Below, in pieces: positions 49,569 to 59,300 of a stretch of DNA of 64,000 bases. The position numbers and the translations under genes were made by a program. Location of the stretch: the NCBI GenBank assembly GCA_036405135.1, contig DASWYF010000048.1, positions 62,001 through 126,000 of the forward strand, in the 5' to 3' direction. Origin of the DNA: Verrucomicrobiia bacterium (GTDB lineage Bacteria; Verrucomicrobiota; Verrucomicrobiia; Limisphaerales; JAEYXS01). Position 1 is the stretch's first letter, and each line of letters begins with the position of its first letter. The notes under the pieces were generated by a model, which saw nothing but the letters and a program-made list of their open reading frames with translations, made no database searches and was not told the origin of the DNA.

Positions 49569-50105
49569 ATGGGCGCAACACCCACCAATATTCTTGTCTC
49601 GGTGGTAGACCCGGTGGCCTGCATCAAAGTCACTGGCCGGGCGAATTTTTCCGTGAGCGTGGATTTCAAGACTCTGCTCTACGAGCTGCATGACCGTGGC
49701 TTCCGTCTGTTCCTGCTGGATCTCTCGGAGTGCGTGATCATGGACAGCACGTTCCTTGGCATCCTCTCCGGCTTCTCCTCGAAACTTTCGGAAGAATCCA
49801 AGAACTCCAAGACGCCGTGTGTGCAGATGCTCAACACGAATGATCGCGTGAAGGCGCTCATCGAAAATCTGGGCGTCGAGCAGTTGTTCAAATTCCGCAC
49901 GGGCGCGAATCCTTTCAATCCGAACTTCGAGGAAGTGAAGCAGAATCCGGATCAGGCGAAGTCGGATGTCACGCGCACCTGCCTGCTGGCGCATGAGACG
50001 TTGATGCTCATCAATCCGAACAATGTGCCGAAGTTCAAGGATGTGACGAAGTTCCTCGCGGAAGATCTGAAGAAAGAGGAGTCGTCCGAGTCTTCACAGA
50101 AGTAA
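49569..50105 (+). CDS. STAS-domain protein (anti-anti-sigma type)
   Basis: A 178-residue protein whose first about 115 residues form a STAS domain: VACIKVTGRANFSVSVDF, GFRLFLLDLSECVIMDSTFLGIL with Ser60 at the position phosphorylated in SpoIIAA-type proteins, and VQMLNTNDRVKALIENLGVEQLF. The C-terminal 60 residues (about 120-178) are an extra helical, Lys/Glu-rich segment. Anti-anti-sigma proteins free a sigma factor by binding an anti-sigma kinase; no such kinase is encoded nearby, so partners are unknown. A hairpin (GCCGCAG/CTGCGGC, 49498-49520) lies before the gene but without a T-run. Confidence 0.85.
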   Translation: MGATPTNILVSVVDPVACIKVTGRANFSVSVDFKTLLYELHDRGFRLFLLDLSECVIMDSTFLGILSGFSSKLSEESKNSKTPCVQMLNTNDRVKALIENLGVEQLFKFRTGANPFNPNFEEVKQNPDQAKSDVTRTCLLAHETLMLINPNNVPKFKDVTKFLAEDLKKEESSESSQK

Positions 50106-50190
50106 AAAGGTTCTTCTCTCAGTCATCCCTAACCTGTCCTGTTCATAATAGGACATTCTTGGTTGGCCCATAGGGCCAGAAGATTCCTAG

Positions 50191-50348
50191 CAGCGACTTT
50201 CAAGTCGCTGTGTACCTGATGTAAACACGGTCACGTAGTGACCGAAGAAAGAGATAACATCTTGCGTCGCTAATGCGACGCTGGATCAGGGAAATCAAGA
50301 CGGCGGCTTTAAAGCCGCCGCTAAGAATCTTGCGTGCCTAACGGCACG
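50191..50348. repeat. Train of five unrelated stem-loops
   Basis: In the 321-bp gap after the STAS gene five perfect stems follow each other: CAGCGACTT/AAGTCGCTG (50191-50210), GGTCAC/GTGACC (50229-50243), GCGTCGC/GCGACGC (50264-50281), CGGCGGCTTT/AAAGCCGCCG (50301-50320) and CGTGCC/GGCACG (50333-50348). Stem sequences differ, loops are 0-4 bases, spacers are 12-20 bases. The last two repeat the layout at 11088-11140. No other feature is seen in the gap. Confidence 0.75.
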
Positions 50349-50426
50349 AAACAAATTCCATTCCTGTACAGCATTCAGGCGGCAAAGGCTGTTTGCCGCC
50401 TGATGCGAGTTTGATTGTCTGGCAGA

Positions 50427-52460
50427 CTATTTCCGCGCGGAGGTCAGTTCCCATTGCTCGCCGAAGAACGCGGCATCTACGATGCCTTTGCCGGCGATGC
50501 GATCGCCGGAGGGCACGCTCATATCCACCACGGCCCAGTCGGGCAGCTTGGGTGTCTGCTGGGAGTTTGTGCCAGAGCTGTATTGCGGAAAAGTGAAGCC
50601 GCAGTTGATCACCACATACTTGGATGGGTTCAACGGATTCGGATAGATGAGCACTGGAGCATTCTTTGTGGCATCGTAGGTTTTGTCGCCGACCTTCACG
50701 CCTGTGGCCGTCCACTTGATGGGCAGCTTGTCCGCGATCTTCGCGAGGACTTTGTTGCTGGCCGAATCGCCCCAGAGAATGAGGTTGTTGTTCTTGATGT
50801 CGTCATCAGAAATCGCGGCGTCATCCTTCACTTGCGCTGCGCCACGGAATTGGCGGCGCCATTGGAAGAGCGCCTCCTTCATTTCCGCTTGAGCCCATTT
50901 GCCTGCTTGAGCGTTCAGAGGCTGGCCGGTTGGCTTTACCATGATGAAGGAGCTCATGAAGGCGTCGTCGATGGGGCCTTGGAGGTTGGGTTGTTTGGCG
51001 AGAGGAGCAGAAGAAGTTTTGCCTGATTTCCATTTGCCATCCGATTTATGAAAATCACCCACACCAATCGCGCCAACACTTTGGCCATCGATCGTCACAT
51101 TGCCTTTGGCGTTGGCCGGATTGAGTGAAAAGGCGGTGATGTTCTTTGTTTTTACGGTGACGCCACTGCCGCTCGCATCGGCTTCAATCCGCGCCTCTTC
51201 CCAATGTTTCTCCAACGCATTCAATGTTACCCAATGCATCTTGTTCCATTTCAAAGTATGCGTCACGAGCAAGACCTTCTTCGGTACGGTCACACCTTTT
51301 GCTGCGGCTTCATCGACCAGTGCCGCCACTTTCTTCTTCGTTTCGGGTTCGTATTTATGGCCAGTCTTGGGCCCGATGAGATGCGTCATCTTCGTGCCTT
51401 CTTTGGCCAGCGCAGCTTCCATCAGATCTGCCGCTGCTTTCTGTCCATCTTCCTCGCCGCTGTAAGCTACCAGTGTGCTGTTGTTCAGATTGATCGGGGC
51501 GGCCAAGGGATCATACATGGCCCAGAGCTTTTGCTCATACCAAGGAACTGCGTTCAATTTTTCGCCCTCAAGCTTCTGGTAATTCTTCACATCCACGAAA
51601 CCCGCGCCAGGGTTGATGGCTGCCCATTGGTCCGCATGATGCACGCCAAGATGCCATGTGCCTGCGCCGCCCATGGAGAAGCCGCGCATTGAGACGCGTT
51701 TCGCATCAATCGGGTAATGCTTCATCGCATGGGCCAAGCCTTCGAACACATCCACCTCACCGGCGAACTTGAAGGCGTTCATGAAGCGCCCGTAAGGATG
51801 CAGCACGAAGGTATTCTCTGGGGCGAACTCGCCCACGGATTTTTGACGGCCTTCGATGAAAGAGATTTCGTTCAGGGTGTCACCACGACCATGCAGCCAG
51901 AAATCCAAGCGCATCGGCGGATTGCCCGGCTTGAAGGATGGCGGCACCACCAATCCGTATGGCTGCACGGAGCCATCCAGCTTCGACACAAAGCCGCGCA
52001 CCACCAGACCGGTGGCAGTGGTCCATGGGGCTTGCCCGGCCTTCAACTGTGCGGCGCGATCCATCCCTTGCTTCACCATTGCCAGCGCGGACTTTGTCTG
52101 GTTCGTGGAGTAGAAAATATCATCCTCCACAGCATACGCTGCTGCATTCCGATAGATCTGCACATCCGGCAACAGCTCCAGCAATTTCGGCTGGCTCTTC
52201 AACGACGATTTCAGTCCCAAGATTTCCTGATCCAGTGCTGCCACTCCTTTCATGATCTCTGCTTTCGCTTCGGCTGGAACCGTGAAACCCGGTGGTGGTG
52301 AAAGTTTTTTGGGATTGGGCGGCAAAGCCTGCTTGGCTTTTGCCTTGGCGGCCGCGGGTTGTGGCGCGGCTTTCTTGGCTTCGGCGGCGAAGCTGGTGGA
52401 TACACTGGCGATGAGCAGGGCGCTCAGAATCGCACGACTTTTAATGCGGGCGGGAAACAT
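50427..52460 (-). CDS. Large secreted alpha/beta hydrolase (prolyl-oligopeptidase-like), paralogue B
   Basis: A 677-residue protein started at the ATG at 52460, giving a signal peptide (ILSALLIASVSTSFAAEA); the longer frame adds 37 residues lacking a signal. After an Ala/Lys/Pro-rich linker comes the same helical domain as in paralogue A, then LDFWLHGRG (185-193) and the nucleophile elbow GFSMGGA (Ser262). HLIGPKTGHKYEP offers the candidate histidine. The C-terminal domains match those of 38071-40095 block by block (LQGPIDDAFM, ALFQWRRQFRG, ILWGDSASN, PNPLNPSKYVVIN). Function as for paralogue A: an exported esterase or peptidase, substrate unknown. Confidence 0.85.
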   Translation of the reverse strand: MFPARIKSRAILSALLIASVSTSFAAEAKKAAPQPAAAKAKAKQALPPNPKKLSPPPGFTVPAEAKAEIMKGVAALDQEILGLKSSLKSQPKLLELLPDVQIYRNAAAYAVEDDIFYSTNQTKSALAMVKQGMDRAAQLKAGQAPWTTATGLVVRGFVSKLDGSVQPYGLVVPPSFKPGNPPMRLDFWLHGRGDTLNEISFIEGRQKSVGEFAPENTFVLHPYGRFMNAFKFAGEVDVFEGLAHAMKHYPIDAKRVSMRGFSMGGAGTWHLGVHHADQWAAINPGAGFVDVKNYQKLEGEKLNAVPWYEQKLWAMYDPLAAPINLNNSTLVAYSGEEDGQKAAADLMEAALAKEGTKMTHLIGPKTGHKYEPETKKKVAALVDEAAAKGVTVPKKVLLVTHTLKWNKMHWVTLNALEKHWEEARIEADASGSGVTVKTKNITAFSLNPANAKGNVTIDGQSVGAIGVGDFHKSDGKWKSGKTSSAPLAKQPNLQGPIDDAFMSSFIMVKPTGQPLNAQAGKWAQAEMKEALFQWRRQFRGAAQVKDDAAISDDDIKNNNLILWGDSASNKVLAKIADKLPIKWTATGVKVGDKTYDATKNAPVLIYPNPLNPSKYVVINCGFTFPQYSSGTNSQQTPKLPDWAVVDMSVPSGDRIAGKGIVDAAFFGEQWELTSARK

Positions 52461-52696
52461 GAGGGGATTGAAAACAATCGGAGGAATTGGCGAAAGGAGA
52501 ATTTCAGACCGGTTGCACCGCGGGCCAATGAGAAGACATGGATTTGATAAACCACAGAATACGCAGAACACACGGAAAGGGAGAAATCCCTTGGCGGCAG
52601 GCAGCTACAAAAAGCCGGGTTGCGTTAAGGTGCCAACCACGCTTCACTCAAGGCAAGGGATTCAGAGTTCGCCGTAGCAACCAGACGGAGGAGCAC

Positions 52697-53557
52697 ATGA
52701 AAGGATTTTGGAAAAATTTCAGGGGTATGTTCGGCGGGGCGAAGCCATTGCTCACGCCGGAGGAGTTCACCGACAAGTATGTGGAGACGCTGCGTGAAGC
52801 GGCCTCAGAACTGAAAGTTGAGATACTGAAAGACTTGGAACTCAAGATCACCATGCCGAATGGAAAAGATTCCACGGCGTTGCTCTATAATGCCTACGAG
52901 ATCTATCAGCGGGCGCCCAAGGAACTCGAAGAGATCATCTCGCGCTACATAGTTTCCAGCATGGATACCTTTGGTGGCATGGACAATGAGGTGGATCGCC
53001 AGCGCATCGTGCCCATCATCAAAGACCGGGCCTGGCTGGAAGAGACGCAGAAAGCGATGCGGGACCGGGGCTCGGAAAAGCCTTTCGAGCAAGTGTTCGA
53101 AGATTTCAGTCCGGATCTGGTGATCGTCTATGCGGAAGATCTGCCCCGGAACATCCGTTATCTGACGCCCGGCAATCTCAAAGAGTTGAACTTGGACCTG
53201 AAGGAGTTGCGTGCCCTAGCGTGTGAGAACTTGCGGCAGATCATCCCTTCTATCGAGTGCAAGGGCGCTGAGGGTCTGTACATGATCACGGCAGGTGGAG
53301 ATTATGAGGCGAGCCTTTTGGCGGTGGACAAGATCTGGGCGAGCGGACAATTCGAGGTGAAGGGCGACATCGTGGTGGCAGTGCCAACACGCGATTTGTT
53401 GCTGGTGACGGGCAGTGAGAACGCCGAGGGGATCAAGAAGCTGCGAACGATTGCTGAAGATGCTCATCAGAATGGCAGCTATCGGCTGACGCCGAAGCTG
53501 TTCGTTTATCGTAATGGGAAGTTCGAGTGGTTCGGGCCAGATGCGGCACTGAATTGA
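52697..53557 (+). CDS. DUF1444 family protein
   Basis: A 286-residue cytoplasmic protein. The start at 52697 is supported by GGAGG 5 bp upstream (52687-52691) and by the conserved beginning; the frame runs 159 bp further back without merit. The pattern LTPEEFTDKYVETLREAASELKVEI, VIVYAEDLPRNIRYLTPGNLKELNL and GDIVVAVPTRDLLLVTGSEN fits DUF1444 (YtpQ-like), whose function is unknown. The small membrane-protein gene follows after 4 bp, so the two are coupled. Confidence 0.85.
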   Translation: MKGFWKNFRGMFGGAKPLLTPEEFTDKYVETLREAASELKVEILKDLELKITMPNGKDSTALLYNAYEIYQRAPKELEEIISRYIVSSMDTFGGMDNEVDRQRIVPIIKDRAWLEETQKAMRDRGSEKPFEQVFEDFSPDLVIVYAEDLPRNIRYLTPGNLKELNLDLKELRALACENLRQIIPSIECKGAEGLYMITAGGDYEASLLAVDKIWASGQFEVKGDIVVAVPTRDLLLVTGSENAEGIKKLRTIAEDAHQNGSYRLTPKLFVYRNGKFEWFGPDAALN

Positions 53558-53561
53558 TACT

Positions 53562-53819
53562 ATGAAACTCCTGGATTGGATCATCATCGTCGCCATCCTT
53601 GGTTGCGTGGGTGTGCTTTACGGCGGCTATCGTCTGGAGGGTGCATTGGCGCTCGCGGCAGTCGGTATAGTTGCCTCTTGGAGATTTTATGACCGTTCGC
53701 GGGAGAAACACATGGGCGGTGCATCCGGTACCAATGTGCAGGACGCGCCGGATTCCATGGTGGTGAACACTGATTATTCGCATGATTCAGGAAGCAGCGA
53801 TAGCGGTGGAACGGATTGA
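53562..53819 (+). CDS. Small membrane protein
   Basis: An 85-residue protein with two hydrophobic segments (WIIIVAILGCVGVLYGGY at 6-23 and GALALAAVGIVASW at 27-40) forming a helical hairpin, followed by a polar Ser/Asp/Gly-rich tail (HDSGSSDSGGTD). The gene lies 4 bp after the DUF1444 gene, so it is probably co-translated. No family recognised. Confidence 0.65.
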   Translation: MKLLDWIIIVAILGCVGVLYGGYRLEGALALAAVGIVASWRFYDRSREKHMGGASGTNVQDAPDSMVVNTDYSHDSGSSDSGGTD

Positions 53820-53877
53820 ACGCAGGAGCACCTTGATACGGCCTCGTAAACTGGGAGTAAGGAAACGGGGGCAGCCC

Positions 53878-53922
53878 GGCACCCCTCACCCCGGCCCTCT
53901 CCCCTCCGAGGGGCGAGGGAGG
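53878..53922. repeat. GC-rich CCCCTCCGAGGGG repeat
   Basis: Reads GGCACCCCTCACCCCGGCCC then TCTCCCCTCCGAGGGGCGAG; nearly identical to the right arm at 13909-13950 and to the reverse complement of 27538-27580. Confidence 0.8.
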
Positions 53923-54058
53923 TGGAACTTTGTTTTGCTTTCCTGAAGCATTGGTATTTCGGGGGCAGTGCGCGGCTGCGCCCATTGAAAGTCACCTTTT
54001 TTGAATACCCCATCCCGGCGTTGCTTCTGATTTAGGAGAATACTAGACTAGCCTCACC

Positions 54059-55369
54059 ATGAATCTCCGTTGCCTTGCTTTGACTTGCGTTCTCTCGCTC
54101 AGCGCTTTGACCGGTTGGACTGCTGAGACGGCTAACTGGCCGCAATTCCGCGGACCGGACGGCGATGGCCACTCGGCTGCCAAAGGTCTGCCGCGCAAAT
54201 GGAGTGAGACGGAGAACATCAAATGGAAAACGGCGGTGGAAGGGCGCGGCTGGGGTTCACCCGTCATCTGGGGCAAGCAGGTCTGGGTGCCTACGGCTAC
54301 GGAAGACGGCAAGCAACTCTCCGCAGTTTGCCTGGACAAGGATTCGGGCAAGGAGCTTTTCAAGCAGAAGCTGTTCGATGTGGCCGCGCCGCAGTTCGCG
54401 CATAAGTTCAACAGCTACGCTTCGCCCACGCCGGTGATCGAGGATGGACGTATCTATATCACTTTCGGTTCACCCGGCACGGCGTGCATCGATACGAAGA
54501 CTTTCAAGGTGCTGTGGCAACGCACGGACATTGAGTGCAACCACTATCGTGGCGCAGGCTCTTCGCCGATCATCTACAAGGACCTGCTCATCATGAACTA
54601 TGATGGCAGCGATCATCAATTCGTCCTCGCCCTCGATAAGAAGACGGGCAAGACGGTGTGGAATGTGAAGCGCTCCATCGATTTCATGGACTTGAAGGAT
54701 GGCAAACCGGAGGCAGACGGCGATTGGCGCAAGGCTTACGCCACGCCGCACATCGCCATGATCAAGGGCAAGCCGGTGCTGCTGAGCATTGGCGCCAAGG
54801 CGTTCTATGGCTATGATCCGCTGACCGGCAAGGAGCTCTGGCGCGTGGAAGAGCGTGGCCAGCACTCGGCCAGCACGCGTCCAGTCGTGGGCAAGGACAT
54901 GATCTATTATCCGACCGGTTTCGCGAAGGGCCAGCTCTTCGCCATGAAGGCGGATGCGAGTGGTGTATTGACCGCCACGAACATGGTGTGGTCCACCAAA
55001 CGCAGTGTGCCGAACAAGCCTTCGCTGCTGCTCATCGATGACCTGCTCTTCGCGATCGATGATAGCGGCATCGCGAGCTGTCTGGATGCGAAGACGGGCG
55101 AATCCATCTGGAATGAGCGCATCGGCGGGAACTTCTCAGCATCGCCAGTTTACGTCGATGGTATGATTCTCTTCACGAGCGAGCAGGGTAAGTGCACACT
55201 CATCGAGGCGGGGCGCACCTTTAAGGTGATTTCCGAGAACCAGCTCGGTCAGGTCGGTGAACCGCTCAGTGGTTTCATGGCGTCTCCGGCCATCTCGGAC
55301 AGGGCATTCTATCTGCGCTCACGGACGCATGTGTATCGCATTGAGAATGCGGGGCTGGCGGCGAAGTAA
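54059..55369 (+). CDS. Exported PQQ-type beta-propeller protein
   Basis: A 436-residue protein with a signal peptide (LALTCVLSLSALTGWTAE). The mature part starts with NWPQFRGPDGDGHSAAKGLP, the classic entry of secreted PQQ-binding-like propellers in this phylum, and has blades marked by A-x-D-K/A-K-T-G-K-x-x-W patterns: CIDTKTFKVLWQR, ALDKKTGKTVWNV, GYDPLTGKELWRV, CLDAKTGESIWNE. No catalytic residues of alcohol dehydrogenases are evident, so it may be a scaffold or binding protein. The small HAD gene follows 12 bp later on the same strand. Confidence 0.9.
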   Translation: MNLRCLALTCVLSLSALTGWTAETANWPQFRGPDGDGHSAAKGLPRKWSETENIKWKTAVEGRGWGSPVIWGKQVWVPTATEDGKQLSAVCLDKDSGKELFKQKLFDVAAPQFAHKFNSYASPTPVIEDGRIYITFGSPGTACIDTKTFKVLWQRTDIECNHYRGAGSSPIIYKDLLIMNYDGSDHQFVLALDKKTGKTVWNVKRSIDFMDLKDGKPEADGDWRKAYATPHIAMIKGKPVLLSIGAKAFYGYDPLTGKELWRVEERGQHSASTRPVVGKDMIYYPTGFAKGQLFAMKADASGVLTATNMVWSTKRSVPNKPSLLLIDDLLFAIDDSGIASCLDAKTGESIWNERIGGNFSASPVYVDGMILFTSEQGKCTLIEAGRTFKVISENQLGQVGEPLSGFMASPAISDRAFYLRSRTHVYRIENAGLAAK

Positions 55370-55381
55370 GCGCATCATCTT

Positions 55382-55711
55382 ATGAAAAACGCCAACGTGT
55401 TTGTGGATGTGGATCTGACGTTGGTGGATATGAACCAGATGCTGTTGCCGGGTGCCAAGGAATCACTGGAGAAGTTGAAGGCGTCCGGTTGTCATCTGCA
55501 TCTTTGGAGCACAGGTGGGGCGGAGTATGCACTTCGAATCGCCAAGGCGTACAAATTGGAACACCTTTTTGAAGGCTTCTCGGCCAAGCCGGATATCATC
55601 ATCGATGACACACCGGGTTCAACGCATGCGCCGTTTGCTTATGCAGTGACGCCCGATGAACCTTGGCCGGAGGTGGTGGATGGGATCATCCGAAGGCACG
55701 TGGATAAGTAA
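55382..55711 (+). CDS. Small HAD-like phosphatase-type protein
   Basis: A 109-residue cytoplasmic protein. HAD motif I appears as FVDVDLTLVD, with Asp9 and Asp11 and Thr13 (D-x-D-x-T); motif II as LHLWSTGG; motif IV as PDIIIDDTPGS. It lacks any cap domain, so the active site would be open to large substrates. A phosphoryl-transfer role on an unknown substrate is inferred. It follows the propeller gene by 12 bp and probably shares its transcript. Confidence 0.75.
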   Translation: MKNANVFVDVDLTLVDMNQMLLPGAKESLEKLKASGCHLHLWSTGGAEYALRIAKAYKLEHLFEGFSAKPDIIIDDTPGSTHAPFAYAVTPDEPWPEVVDGIIRRHVDK

Positions 55712-55880
55712 GGCAGTTTGAGGAGCGCGGATTGTCCTCAATCTGCAGCAAGTGACATGAGCAAAGGGGGTGCTCAAATTATCCAAGGGGCAAGCCAACT
55801 CTTTAAATGAGCGACACCGCTACCCTATTTCATCCTGTCGGACATGCGTGAGTTGCTGCGGCTCGGAGAGCCGCGCTCCA

Positions 55881-56189
55881 TCAATCTGCTGTCTCGTCTA
55901 CGGCTTCAGCTTTTGCGGGCTTCTTGCGATAGAGGACGATGACATTGCCTACCTGCATGATGAGGTGGCTCTGGCTTTTCTCCACGATCTGCGGGGTCAG
56001 TTCCTTCTTCTGGTCTTTCAAGTCGGCGAACTTCACCTTCACGAGTTCGTGATTGGCGAAGACTTCGTCCAGCGTGCGGTAAAAGCCATCGGACAAGCCG
56101 GACTTGCCGACCTTGACCATCGGTTCGAGCTTCTGGGCGCGGGCTTTAAGGTCGCGCAAAAGTGTATTGGGCAGTTTATCCAATGCCAT
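55881..56189 (-). CDS. yhbY: YhbY/CRM-domain RNA-binding protein
   Basis: A 102-residue protein. The CRM domain starts at LRDLKARAQKLEPMVKVGKSGLSDGF, with the characteristic GxxG loop (GKSG), and runs to SHLIMQVGNVIVLYRKKP. YhbY-type proteins associate with pre-50S ribosomal particles. The same frame is open far upstream because the region is antisense to addB; the ATG at 56189, just before the conserved core, is the true start. It is divergent from the addB gene (117 bp gap). Basic and acidic residues at the very C-terminus are a short tail. Confidence 0.9.
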   Translation of the reverse strand: MALDKLPNTLLRDLKARAQKLEPMVKVGKSGLSDGFYRTLDEVFANHELVKVKFADLKDQKKELTPQIVEKSQSHLIMQVGNVIVLYRKKPAKAEAVDETAD

Positions 56190-56306
56190 GGGACGGTCAG
56201 ACTGCCCTTGTATGGGATGGGTGTCAATGAGGGGGAAACGGTTCATTGCGGCAATCAATCCATAACTTCTTTTCCCGTGCGCGTTCTCCCGCTTAACTAG
56301 GGGGCG

Positions 56307-59300
56307 TTGCAAGCGACTTTCCTTCTCGGCCCGGCCGGCAGCGGCAAGACGTATCGCTGTCTGGCGGAGATCCGGGCGGAGCTTTCGGCCTGGCCCGAAG
56401 GTCCGCCTTTGCTGCTGCTTGCTCCGAAACAGGCGACGTTCCAGTTGGAGCGCCAGTTGCTGGCGGATTCTTCGCTCGCCGGTTACACGCGCTTGCAGAT
56501 TGTGGCGTTCGATCGGCTGGCAGAATTCATTTTGGGCGAACTCGGTGAAACACCACCGCGCATCCTTTCCGAAGAAGGCCGCATCATGGTGCTGCGGGCC
56601 ATCCTTGCGCGTCATCATAAGGAGCTGCGCATCTTTCGCTCCACGGCGCGTCTGCCGGGCTTCGCCCAGCAACTGAGCTTGCTCTTGCGTGAAGTGCAGC
56701 AGCATCGCCTCTCTCCGGCCAAGCTGGCGGAACTGGCTGCGAAGGTACCGGCGGAAGGGCGTTTGGGTGACAAGCTGCATGACATCGGTATCATCCTGCG
56801 CGCCTACAGCGATTGGCTGAAGCAGCACAAGCTGAATGACGTCAGCGCCTTGCTCGATCTGGCGTCCGATGCGCTCAAGCAAGCTGCGCGTGAAGCCGGT
56901 GGCACCTTCCAGCTCGGTGGTTTGTGGATGGATGGCTTCGCCGAGATGACGCCACAGGAGCTGCATCTGCTCGCCACGTTTCTGCCCCTGTGCGAACACG
57001 CCACGCTCGCCTTCTGTCTGGATGGCGAGCCGAAGGAATCTCCCCAGACGTGGCTGAATCAATGGTCCGTAATCGCACAGACCTACAAGCGTTGCCGAAA
57101 TCGCCTGCAGGGTGACGAGGAGATCGAGGTCAAAGTGGAGTGCCTGCCGCGTGTCCGTGAGCGCAGTCGTTTCCAGGAATCGCCGTCGTTGTTCCATCTG
57201 GAGACGAATTGGACCGCGCCGCAGGAATCGGAGGAATGGCAGTTCGCGGGGGATTGGGTGAGGCTCGTGGAATGTTTTGATGCGGAGGCCGAGGTGCTCT
57301 ATGCCGTGCGGACTATTCATCAGCATGTGCGCGCGGGCGGGCGCTATCGTGACGTGGCGGTGCTCATGCGCCGCATCGAAGGTTATCAGGATATCATCCA
57401 GCGCGTCTTCAATCGTCACGGCATCCCCTACTTTCTCGATCGCCGCGAATCCGTCGCGCATCATCCGCTGGCGGAATTGACGCGGAGCGCTTTGCGAATG
57501 GCCGCCTTTGGCTGGCGCAATGAAGATTGGTTTGCGGCGTTGAAGTGCGGCCTGGTCACGGAGGACGACAGTCTCGTGGATGAACTGGAGAACCAGGCGC
57601 TCGCGCGTGGTTGGGAAGGCAATCGCTGGCGTGAACCTTTGGTCATTGAGCGAGAACCGGGTCTGACAAATCGCCTGGAATTCTTCCGGCAAAAGATTGC
57701 ACCGCCATTCATCCGTTTCGTGGATGAGATGAATCACGCCGAGGGTATCAATGGCCAAACTCTTTCGCGTCTCATCCGCAATCTCTGGGTTGATCTGGAG
57801 GTTACGAAAGTGCTGGAGGAGTGGAGCCGTCATCCTGATCCGCAACATCCGGAGTTCGCAGCGATTCACCAGACTGTTTGGGAGCAATTGAACGAGTGGG
57901 ATGAAAGCCTCCAACTCGCGTTTGAGACGGATATCCTCAGCACGCGCGACTGGCTGGCTGTGGTGGATTCCGGTCTCGCGGGCCTGACCATCGGCGTCAT
58001 CCCTCCTGCGCTGGACCAGGTGACTATCGGTGCCATCGACCGCTCGCGTAATCCTGATCTGCAAGTGGCCATCGTGCTGGGTGTGAATGAAGGTGTCTTC
58101 CCTGCTCCGCCTGAGGCACCGGTCATCCTCACCGAAGTGGATCGCAAGGTGCTCGCGGAATTGAAGGACGATCCACAGCAGATCGGCATGACGTCCCAGC
58201 AACGCCTCGCGCATGAACGCTTCTTCGGTTACATCGCCTTCACGCGTGCGCGGCAGAAGCTCATCGTCTGCTGGTCGCGCCAGAACCAGAAGGGAACCGC
58301 ACTGAATCCCTCGCCCTTCATCACGCAACTGGAACAGCTCTTTCCAAATGATGGACGTATCGACTTCAATGGCACGCTGAAGCCGGAAGATGTGCAGACT
58401 TTGCCCGAACTGCTTTCGTTGCCGAACTGGGCGAAGAGTGCGCACAAAGTTGAAGCAGCGCATGAGGGCCAAGTGTTTTGGAATCCTGTCAGCACATTGG
58501 TGAAACAGTTGGAGCGTATCGAAGGAGCGTTGAAGCAACAGCAGCTTTCGGCGGCTGCGGTGACGAAACTGTATGGCGATGAGTTGCCCGGCTCGGTGAG
58601 CAGCTTGGAGAATTATGCGGCCTGCCCGTTCCGGTTCTTTGTGGGGCACGGTTTGAGTGCGGAGGAGCGCAAGGCGTTTGAGGTGGATGTGCGGCAGGAA
58701 GGCAGTTTGCGCCATGACATCCTGGATCGTTTTCACAAAACTGTGCAGGAACAAGATCGACGCTGGCGCGATCTGACACCAACTGAAGCAGGCAATCTTA
58801 TCCGCCAGATCGGTGAGGAAGTTTTGCCGAAATTTGCCGAAGGGCTCTTCGTTCATGACCGTCAGCGCGAATTTCACGGGCGGATGCTCATCCGTCTTTT
58901 GGAGCGCATGATGTCCGTGCTGATCGGCTGGATGGAGCATTACAACTTTGATCCCAAGGCGGTGGAATTCGCCTTCGGCATGAAGGGCGACGGGCCGAAA
59001 GGCTGGCGCTTGGAACTACCCGATGGCCGGGCGTTGGTTCTGCGCGGAAGAATTGATCGCATCGATCTTTGCATCCGGGAAGGCAAGGACGAGGCGCTGG
59101 TGGCGGTGTTCGATTACAAATCCAGCTCCAAATCGCTCGACGATGTGAAGCTACAGCACGGTCTGCAATTGCAGTTGCTGGCCTATCTCGCCTTTCTCAA
59201 GCAATCGCCGGAGGCCCGAGCCTTGCTCGGAGCGAAACAGCTTATTCCGGCGGGTGCCTTCTTCATCAATCTGCGGAGCGACAGCAGTTCCAGCGCGAGC

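Noticed and set aside
50301-50320. Possible terminator for the STAS gene
   Set aside because: A 20-bp perfect palindrome but with no T-run on either side and almost 200 bp after the stop codon.
50191-50348. Possible CRISPR array
   Set aside because: The units do not share a repeat sequence; they are individual palindromes with different stems.
55881-58940. Open frame of 1019 codons on the minus strand
   Set aside because: Most of it is antisense to addB and has no domain character; only its last 102 codons (55881-56189) encode the YhbY protein.
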